NCBI GenBank assembly: GCA_900770405.1
Contig: CAAGKL010000335.1
Location: forward strand, 1 to 19,286
DNA: 19,286 bases
From: Clostridia bacterium
GTDB lineage: Bacteria; Bacillota; Clostridia; UBA1381
Reading direction: 5' to 3'
The position numbers and the translations under genes are program-made. Positions 14,397 through 19,286 of the stretch are shown here, one piece after another. The notes beneath the pieces were generated by a model. The model did no database searches. It was not told where the DNA came from and worked only from the letters and a program-made list of their open reading frames with translations. Position 1 is the first letter of the stretch. Each line of letters opens with the position of its first letter.

Positions 14397-15038
14397 CTAT
14401 TTTATTCCGAGCTCGCCTTTTGCCAGAAGATCGGCGAAATCGTTATACAAATTGCCCGAGTGGCCGCGTACTTTCGTGAATTTTACCGCAATTTGTGCGG
14501 AAAGTTTCCTATATAATTGCACATACGCGCGCGTCGCATCGAGATTCGCCTTCCACGCGCCGGTCGCCCACTTGGCGATGCCCTCGTAGTCGTGGAAAAT
14601 CTCCACCGACCCCAGCCCGAGCTTTATCGCGTAGCGTATCGCGAACACCGCCCCCGCCAACTCGCCCGCAACATTGTGCATTTTCGCCATATTTTCGTCC
14701 GAATATTTGTGCGAAAATGCATACATTTTCTCATCGCACAAAAACACCGCCCCGAAGGCATACTCGCCGGTTTTTACGTTGTAGCTGCCGTCGACATACG
14801 CCGCCGCGTCGCAGGCGGTGGAATACGGCGCGGGGCACGGCGCGCCCTCACGCGTATTCGGCATGGGCGGCTTCGGCTTTTCCGGCTTTTTGATGCCCAG
14901 ATACTCCTGCGCCTCGCTTTTTTTACCGAAGCTCTTATACTCCGCCCCCGAAAAGCCGTCGACCTGCTCCTTCGCCGCCGCCCAGCTCGTGTATATCCCC
15001 GGCGTTCTGCCCGCCTTTACCGCGTAAAATTTCGGCAT
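14397..15038 (-). CDS. rnhA: Ribonuclease HI with N-terminal hybrid-binding domain
   Basis: A 213-residue endonuclease that cuts the RNA strand of RNA:DNA hybrids. The start at 15038 gives MPKFYAVKAGRTPGIYTSW, the standard N-terminus of the viroplasmin-like hybrid-binding domain (residues 1-50, ending GFSGAEYKSF...EAQEYLG). A Pro/Lys linker (51-75) follows. The RNase H fold occupies 77-213, with the four catalytic acids visible: D83 (YVDGSYN), E126 (VAGELAGA), D150 (FHDYEG) and D200 (NDFADLLA), the last after the conserved GHSGN loop. This is the two-domain form common in Clostridia and eukaryotes rather than the short E. coli form. An AAAGGA sequence 12 nt upstream is a rather distant ribosome site; an in-frame ATG 11 codons earlier is possible but its N-terminus does not match the family. 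It is divergent from the AraD-like gene. Confidence 0.93.
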   Translation of the reverse strand: MPKFYAVKAGRTPGIYTSWAAAKEQVDGFSGAEYKSFGKKSEAQEYLGIKKPEKPKPPMPNTREGAPCPAPYSTACDAAAYVDGSYNVKTGEYAFGAVFLCDEKMYAFSHKYSDENMAKMHNVAGELAGAVFAIRYAIKLGLGSVEIFHDYEGIAKWATGAWKANLDATRAYVQLYRKLSAQIAVKFTKVRGHSGNLYNDFADLLAKGELGIK

Positions 15039-15121
15039 TTTACAACCATTCCTTTCCGTATCGCAAAGCATACTCTTCCGAGCCGTGCTTTAATCCCGTG
15101 TAAATTTTTTTCGAATTTGTA

Positions 15122-15150
15122 TTGATATTTCCCACAACAAACGCTATAAT
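15122..15150 (+). promoter_or_regulatory. Promoter of the AraD-like gene
   Basis: TTGATA (15122-15127), a 17-bp spacer and a perfect TATAAT (15145-15150) lie 56 nt before the ATG at 15207. Confidence 0.65.
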
Positions 15151-15168
15151 ATAGGTATAAATTGTTGT
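15134..15168. promoter_or_regulatory. Inverted repeat around the -10 box, possible operator
   Basis: ACAACAA (15134-15140) and TTGTTGT (15162-15168) are perfect inverted copies separated by 21 bp, and the -10 box lies between them. A dimeric repressor bound here would block the promoter; no regulator is identified. Confidence 0.3.
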
Positions 15169-15171
15169 CAA

Positions 15172-15188
15172 CGTCCCCGCGCGGGACG
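15172..15188 (+). other. GC hairpin in the leader of the AraD-like mRNA
   Basis: CGTCCC (15172-15177) pairs with GGGACG (15183-15188) around a 5-nt loop. It ends 4 nt before the AAAGGGAG ribosome site (15193-15200). It may affect mRNA stability or translation. Confidence 0.4.
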
Positions 15189-15206
15189 CTCGAAAGGGAG
15201 ATTTTT

Positions 15207-15839
15207 ATGCTTGAAGAACTTAAATTTTCTGTCTGCGGCGCGAATCTGAGCCTTAAAAAGGCGCTCGGCGACGAATATTCGCTCGCGTGCGTCGCCGGCT
15301 ATGATGCCGAGTCAAAAATAATGGTCATTCCGACCGCCGGCTACCCCGACGAGCCAGATTATATGCTCGTGTGCGACCTCGACGCGGGCGTTATCGAGGG
15401 CGACGGAGCGCCGTCGGTGCACGCGCAGACCTTCGCCGAGATTTTCAAGGCGCAGCCCTGCGGCGCGGCGGCGATATTCACCTCGCCCTTTGCGACCTCG
15501 TTCGCGCAGGCGCGCAAGCCCATTCCGCCATTCGGTGCAGCGCACGCGGGGGTATTCCCGGCGCAGATTTCGGCGACGCGCTTTCTGACCCGGGCGGAGC
15601 TTGACAGCGGCTACCGCGCTGAGCTCGGCAAGTCGGTCTGCGCCGCCGTGAAATCCTGCCCGGAGGTGGGTGCGGCGCTGATTTCGGGGCATTATCCCAT
15701 CGTATGGGCGCAGAGCCCGAAGGCGTGTGCCGAGCGCGCGGTACTGCTCGAGGAGACCGCAAAGCGCGCCGCACTCTCGCTTATGCTGACGCCGGGTCTC
15801 GCGCCGCTCTCGCGCGCGATTATCGAAAAGCAGCGCTAA
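15207..15839 (+). CDS. AraD/class II aldolase-like protein lacking the usual metal ligands
   Basis: A 210-residue protein that aligns by eye along its length with L-ribulose-5-phosphate 4-epimerase (AraD). It starts MLEELKFSVCGANLSLKKAL as AraD does. It keeps VIPTAGYPDEPDYMLVCDLDAG...VEGD-like spacing, ATSFAQARKPIPPFGAAHAG (ATxWAQAGxxIPxxGTTHAD in AraD) and RAVLLEETAKRAA. However, the HxH zinc pair of VHTHS falls on I90 and T92, the acid in SSDTPTH falls on H72, and the GNVS phosphate loop is not recognisable. H113 (AHAG) and H162 (GHYP) remain. It is thus probably inactive as an epimerase or aldolase, or has a changed chemistry. The start has AAAGGGAG 6 nt upstream; an earlier frame from 15162 would run through the leader hairpin. 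No sugar genes adjoin it. Its stop overlaps the convergent yraN stop. Confidence 0.75.
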   Translation: MLEELKFSVCGANLSLKKALGDEYSLACVAGYDAESKIMVIPTAGYPDEPDYMLVCDLDAGVIEGDGAPSVHAQTFAEIFKAQPCGAAAIFTSPFATSFAQARKPIPPFGAAHAGVFPAQISATRFLTRAELDSGYRAELGKSVCAAVKSCPEVGAALISGHYPIVWAQSPKACAERAVLLEETAKRAALSLMLTPGLAPLSRAIIEKQR

Positions 15840-16198
15840 CAGAACGCATTTTTAATATGGTTTATGCCCGTGACGACGCGCTCGCCGCGCACCGTGCGGT
15901 AGTAAACCTCGACAACATCGAACCGCATTTCTATGTCGCCGCCGGCGTAATAGAGTGCGGTTTTTATTATGCGCTGCTGCTTTGCGTAGTTCACAAACTC
16001 AGCCGCAGTGCCGTGTGCGGCGTTTTTGCGCGTTTTCACCTCGACGAAAACCGTGCAGCTGCCATCGGCGGCGATTATGTCGATTTCGCCCGTGCGGCAG
16101 AAATAATTCCGCTTGATTATCTTCATTCCGGCGCGCGTCAGGTATTCCGCCGCCGCGTCCTCACCGAAGTCGCCGGTTTTTCTCTTTTCCGTCTGCAT
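15836..16198 (-). CDS. yraN: YraN / UPF0102 family protein
   Basis: A 120-residue protein of the UPF0102 family, which has a restriction-endonuclease-like (PD-(D/E)XK) fold. Visible motifs are GDFGEDAAAEYL near the N-terminus (E13), GEIDIIA (E38, D40) and FVEVKTRK (E53, K55), which is the expected arrangement of the fold's catalytic residues. Length is typical. The start is preceded by CGGAGG in the 14-nt gap after the rnhB stop, so both are probably one transcript; the rnhB-yraN pair is widely conserved in Firmicutes. The physiological role is not settled; a nuclease function in DNA repair or recombination is a guess from the fold. The stop codon overlaps that of the convergent AraD-like gene (shared bases 15836-15839), with no terminator in between. 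Confidence 0.93.
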   Translation of the reverse strand: MQTEKRKTGDFGEDAAAEYLTRAGMKIIKRNYFCRTGEIDIIAADGSCTVFVEVKTRKNAAHGTAAEFVNYAKQQRIIKTALYYAGGDIEMRFDVVEVYYRTVRGERVVTGINHIKNAFC

Positions 16199-16212
16199 TT
16201 TCTCCGCCTCCG

Positions 16213-16860
16213 TTATTTGTCCTCGCCGAGGAGCTTGCGCAAAAATGTGCGCCGATGCACCGGTAGCACGCCGTGCGCCAGAATTGCCGCCGTGTGCTCT
16301 TTCGTGCCGTAGCCTTTGTGGCGCTCAAAGCCGTACTCCGGGTAGATTTTGCCGAGCTCGGTGATGTAGCGGTCCCGCGTCACCTTCGCCAGTACCGACG
16401 CCGCCGCAACGCACGCCGCGCGCGCATCGCCGCCGACCATTGTCTCGTGCGGCACCGCCATACCCTTTATCGAGTTGCCGTCCACGATGCAGTAGTCGGG
16501 CGCAACCGCCAGCGCAGCCACTGCGCGGTTCATCGCAAGGTGCGTCGCGTTTAAAATATTCAGCTCGTCAATCTCCGCCACGCTCGCCGACGCGACCGCC
16601 CAGCTGACCGCCTTTTCGCAGATTTCGTCATAGAGCGCCTCGCGCTTTTTGGGCGAGAGCTTTTTCGAGTCATCGAGCCCGGCGATAAAACAGCCGCGCG
16701 GCAAAATCACCGCCGCCGCGTACACATCGCCCGCCAGCGGTCCTCTGCCCGCCTCGTCGATGCCGGCGACATAGCGCACACCCTCGCGCCGGAGCTCCTC
16801 CTCCCGCGCGCAGAGCGCCGCAAAATGCGCCATTTCCTCCTCCGGAGTCCTTTTCGGCAT
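16213..16860 (-). CDS. rnhB: Ribonuclease HII
   Basis: A 215-residue enzyme that nicks at ribonucleotides in DNA and at RNA:DNA junctions. The signature IDEAGRGPLAG begins at residue 34 and supplies D35 and E36. DDSKKLSPKKRE follows at about 63-73. D127 in IVDGNS and D145 in VGGDAR complete the four metal-binding acids. The ASVLAKVTRDR segment at about 154-164 and YGFERHKGYGTKEH near 176-189 are further family blocks. An N-terminal extension of about 28 residues (EEEMAHFAALCAREEELRREG) is common in Firmicutes. The start has GGGGG about 10 nt upstream. The upstream divergent promoter region is shared with the DUF4364 gene. It is followed by yraN after 14 nt. Confidence 0.97.
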   Translation of the reverse strand: MPKRTPEEEMAHFAALCAREEELRREGVRYVAGIDEAGRGPLAGDVYAAAVILPRGCFIAGLDDSKKLSPKKREALYDEICEKAVSWAVASASVAEIDELNILNATHLAMNRAVAALAVAPDYCIVDGNSIKGMAVPHETMVGGDARAACVAAASVLAKVTRDRYITELGKIYPEYGFERHKGYGTKEHTAAILAHGVLPVHRRTFLRKLLGEDK

Positions 16861-16894
16861 AAATTTTTACCCCCAGAAATTTATTTTCAAAATA

Positions 16895-16927
16895 AGTATA
16901 CCATTTTTCGGACAAATATGCTATAAT
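16895..16927. promoter_or_regulatory. Divergent extended -10 promoters of rnhB and the DUF4364 gene
   Basis: On the plus strand TGCTATAAT (ending 16927) is an extended -10 site for the gene at 16957. On the minus strand TGGTATACT (plus 16895-16903) is an extended -10 site for rnhB. Neither has a convincing -35 box at 17 bp, which extended -10 promoters can lack. Confidence 0.45.
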
Positions 16928-16956
16928 AAATGTAAAAAAAGGAGTGAAAAATTTTT

Positions 16957-17517
16957 ATGGCATACACACGCGAGATTTCCGACCCGGTTCTCATACAATA
17001 CATAATCCTGTTCACGATGTCCTCCGCCGAGCGCACGCTCACGCACAACCAGCTGACCTCGCTCGTGCTCGACAAGTGCAACATCAGCTTTACCAACTTC
17101 TCGATTGCGCTGGACAACCTCATCAAAATCGGGCTTTTGGCGCGGTATAACCCCGAGCCGACGCTCTGCATATACGAGCTGACCGAGAAAGGCATCGAGG
17201 CGAACGGCTTTTTCTACCGCTCGATACCGATTTATATACGCGAGCAAATCCTCGCCTACATCGCGCCCTTTTTCCGCGAGGAAATCCGCAAAAGCAGCTC
17301 GCGCGCCGATATTCTGCCGATAAACGAGCAGGAATTTATGGTACAGTGCGCAATATATGACAACAAAACGCCGCTTTTGGAGCTGAACTTTTACGCCGGC
17401 ACGCGCAAGACCGCGGCGGCGATGGCGCGCCATTTCAAGGAGCACCAGGACGAAATTTATCAGAGCATACTCTACGCGATGACGCCGCCCGAGGAGGGCT
17501 CGGAGGAGAAAAAATGA
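16957..17517 (+). CDS. DUF4364 family winged-helix protein
   Basis: A 186-residue protein of the DUF4364 family, found mainly in Clostridia. The N-terminal half (about 1-90) looks like a winged helix: helices around LIQYIILFTMSSAERTLTHNQL and FTNFSIALDNLIKIGLL, then a beta wing ending CIYELTEKGIEA. The C-terminal half (about 95-175) is an alpha/beta segment with LLELNFYAGTRKTAAAMARHF. Family members are taken to be DNA-binding, but target and ligand are unknown. The ribosome site AAGGAGTG is about 10 nt before the ATG. Its stop overlaps the start of the methyltransferase gene (ATGA), so both are made together. Confidence 0.88.
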   Translation: MAYTREISDPVLIQYIILFTMSSAERTLTHNQLTSLVLDKCNISFTNFSIALDNLIKIGLLARYNPEPTLCIYELTEKGIEANGFFYRSIPIYIREQILAYIAPFFREEIRKSSSRADILPINEQEFMVQCAIYDNKTPLLELNFYAGTRKTAAAMARHFKEHQDEIYQSILYAMTPPEEGSEEKK

Positions 17518-18254
17518 GCTATGAGGGCTTTGCGAAAATTTACGACCGCCTGATCGGCGAGGACATTTCCTACGGCGAAATCTGCGATTTTATCGAGAAT
17601 ATTTTTCACCTGCGCGGGATAAATCCGTCGCTTGTGCTGGATATGGCGTGCGGCACGGGCGGCGTCACGATCCCGATGGCGGCGCGCGGCTATGATATGC
17701 TCGGCGCGGACCGCTCGGCGCAGATGCTCGACCTCGCGCGCAAAAAGCCCGGCTCGGACGGGATTTTATTTTTGAACCAGAGCATCACCTCGCTCGACCT
17801 CTACGGCACGGTCGGCGCGGCGCTGTGCATCACCGACGGGTTCAACTACGTCCTTTCCGACGGCGAACTCACCCGCGCACTCACACGGCTGCGCACCTGC
17901 TTTTTAGACCCCGGCGCGGTGCTGATTTTCGACGTTTCGAGCGCGTACAAATACGAAAAAATTCTCGCCAACAACACCTTTGTCTATGACTGCGGCGGCG
18001 TTTTTTACTGCTGGGAAAACCACTATATGCCGAAAAAGCAGCTGTGCGAGATGAATATTACGTTTTTTGAAAAGGGCGCGCACGGCTGGCGCAAAACCTG
18101 TGAGCGGCAGCTGCACCGAGCGCGCAGCGAGGACCGGCTGCGCGGCATTTTAACGCGCGCGGGCTTCTCCGACATCGAGGTTTTCTCCTCGACAGGAATG
18201 AATCGCAGCCTTGAGGGCGCGCAGCGGCTGTGGTTTGTTGCGCAAAATAAATAA
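17514..18254 (+). CDS. Class I SAM-dependent methyltransferase
   Basis: A 246-residue soluble methyltransferase. It starts MSYEGFAKIYDRLI, common in the small-molecule methyltransferases of Firmicutes. Motif I VLDMACGTGG at 41-50 binds the methionine part of SAM, and D66 in MLGADRSAQML is the acidic residue at the end of beta-2. Further motifs are ALCITDGFNYVLSD (about 106-115, motif IV region) and GAVLIFDVSS. The C-terminal half contains a beta-rich segment (YCWENHYMPKKQLCEM...) and ends with a GFSDIEVFSSTG strand. The substrate cannot be read from sequence. It overlaps DUF4364 by 4 nt, and no T-run terminator is visible before the next gene. Confidence 0.9.
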   Translation: MSYEGFAKIYDRLIGEDISYGEICDFIENIFHLRGINPSLVLDMACGTGGVTIPMAARGYDMLGADRSAQMLDLARKKPGSDGILFLNQSITSLDLYGTVGAALCITDGFNYVLSDGELTRALTRLRTCFLDPGAVLIFDVSSAYKYEKILANNTFVYDCGGVFYCWENHYMPKKQLCEMNITFFEKGAHGWRKTCERQLHRARSEDRLRGILTRAGFSDIEVFSSTGMNRSLEGAQRLWFVAQNK

Positions 18255-18361
18255 AAAGCGCGTTAAAAATTGGTAAAAGTGACTTTAATTTCGGATTGCA
18301 CTTGATATTTCGGGCGATTTATGGGAAAATAAGAAGGATATGATAAATTAAGGAGCAGCCT

Positions 18362-19258
18362 ATGCACAACATCAACCGGAAAATTGCATATGTTGAGCCC
18401 GGCTCGCTCGCCGAGGAGTCGGGGATTGCCGCGGGGGACACGCTCATTTCGGTGAACGGAATTTCGCCGCGCGACATTCTCGAATATCGGTTTTTGTGCT
18501 CGGAATACGAGCTCACGCTCGAGGTCGAAAAGCCGGACGGCAGCGTCGAGGTAATCACGATGGAGAGCGACTACGAGGACCCGGGCATCGAATTTTGCCA
18601 GGGGCTCATCGACAGCGCGCAGTCCTGCCGCAACAAGTGCATCTTCTGCTTCATCGACCAGCTGCCCAAGGGTATGCGCGAGACGATGTATTTCAAGGAC
18701 GATGACGCGCGGCTGTCCTTTTTGCAAGGCAATTACGTCACGCTGACGAATATGTCGGACGAGGACATTGACCGCCTGATAAAAATGCGCGTGTCGCCGA
18801 TAAACATTTCGGTGCACACCACCAACCCCGAGCTGCGCAAAAAAATGCTCTCGAACCGCTTTGCAGGCAGCATTTTCGAACGAATGAAAAAATTCGCCGC
18901 GGCGCGGCTTTATATGAACTGCCAGATTGTGCTCTGCCCGGGGTTCAACGACGGGGCGGAGCTTGACCGCACAATATCCGACCTCGCGTCGCTTTTGCCG
19001 TACACGCAGAGCCTGTCGGTCGTGCCGGTGGGGCTGACGCGCTACCGCGAGGGGCTGTGCCGGCTAGAGCCGTTCACGCGGGAGAGCTCGCTTGCGACGG
19101 TGCGGCAGGTCGAGGCGCATCAGCGGAAAATTTTGGCAAAGCACGGCACGCGGTTTGTGCACCTGTCGGACGAGTTTTACTTAAATGCCGGGCTGGAAAT
19201 CCCCGATGCCGGCTGCTATGAGGGCTTTCCGCAGATTGAGAACGGCGTCGGGCTGATT
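18362..19258 (+). CDS. DUF512 PDZ-radical SAM protein, N-terminal 299 residues (cut by contig end)
   Basis: A member of the DUF512 radical SAM family widespread in Clostridia. Residues about 6-65 form a PDZ-like domain (AYVEPGSLAEESGIAAGDTLISVNG). C89, C93 and C96 in the stretch SCRNKCIFCFIDQLPKGMR are the CxxxCxxC ligands for a 4Fe-4S cluster that cleaves SAM. A barrel follows with PINISVHTTNPELRKKML and MNCQIVLCPGFNDG, and the DUF512 part begins around VVPVGLTRYREG. The ATG at 18362 has AAGGAG 6-7 nt upstream. The family is usually about 430-450 residues, so about a third is missing. Reading into the final 28 bases would add residues encoded by sequencing adapter, which are not real. Function is unknown; the family often neighbours the GTPase gene der (engA), which may lie just past the end. 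Confidence 0.95.
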
Positions 19259-19286
19259 AGATCGGAAGAGCGCCGTGTAGGGAAAG
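19259..19286 (+). other. Residual Illumina adapter sequence at contig end
   Basis: The last 28 bases begin AGATCGGAAGAGC, the universal TruSeq adapter start, and continue to GTGTAGGGAAAG as in the reverse complement of the read-1 universal adapter. 27 of 28 bases agree (C for T at position 15). This is technical, not genomic. Confidence 0.95.

Noticed and set aside
18255..18361. Separate promoter for the DUF512 gene
   Set aside because: TTGATA and TATGAT both occur but 31 bp apart, and neither has a good partner at 16-18 bp. Read-through from the methyltransferase operon is as likely.

Overview
The window reads as a piece of a GC-rich Clostridia genome, probably an uncultured gut-type Oscillospirales/Ruminococcaceae-like organism. 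The evidence is two proteins with S-layer homology (SLH) domains, Clostridia-typical families (DUF4364, DUF512 radical SAM, tandem-OB SSB paralogue), strong purine-rich ribosome binding sites and sigma-A type promoters. The last 28 bases match an Illumina adapter, so this is the raw end of an assembled contig, not genome sequence. The taxonomic placement is inference from gene families; no rRNA gene is present.

Layout, left to right. (1) 1-1709: the 5' part of valS (minus strand) is divergent from a small tandem-OB SSB-like gene. (2) 1867-3696: a secreted SLH protein with a beta-module tail, with its own promoter and terminator. (3) 3802-7698: a tightly overlapping plus-strand operon of an AI-2E-type membrane permease, an HI0933/BaiN-type flavoprotein and a COG2509-type FAD oxidoreductase. 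(4) 7699-8852: 1.15 kb without a credible gene, strongly C-skewed on the plus strand, with three sets of degenerate tandem repeats and a long G-tract cluster on the minus strand. (5) 8853-10430 (minus): an XRE DNA-binding domain joined to an ADP-ribosylglycohydrolase domain. It is followed by a 320-nt untranslated tail with repeats and ends at a strong terminator; upstream lies another skewed, gene-free stretch. (6) 10907-13927 (minus): a 1006-residue S-layer protein with codon usage unlike its neighbours, a consensus promoter and a 120-nt leader; it is likely the major surface protein. (7) 14397-16860: RNase HI (minus), a degenerate AraD/class II aldolase-like protein (plus), then YraN and RNase HII (minus). 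(8) 16957 to the end (plus): DUF4364 winged-helix protein, a SAM methyltransferase and the first 299 codons of a DUF512 PDZ-radical SAM protein.

Most genes are housekeeping (tRNA charging, RNA:DNA hybrid removal, cell surface). The parts that most deserve attention are the XRE-ADP-ribosylglycohydrolase fusion with its repeat-rich flanks, the AraD-like protein that has lost the family's metal ligands, and the expression signals of the S-layer gene. No CRISPR array, tRNA, rRNA, transposase or prophage gene was seen, and no clear new multi-gene system is evident.
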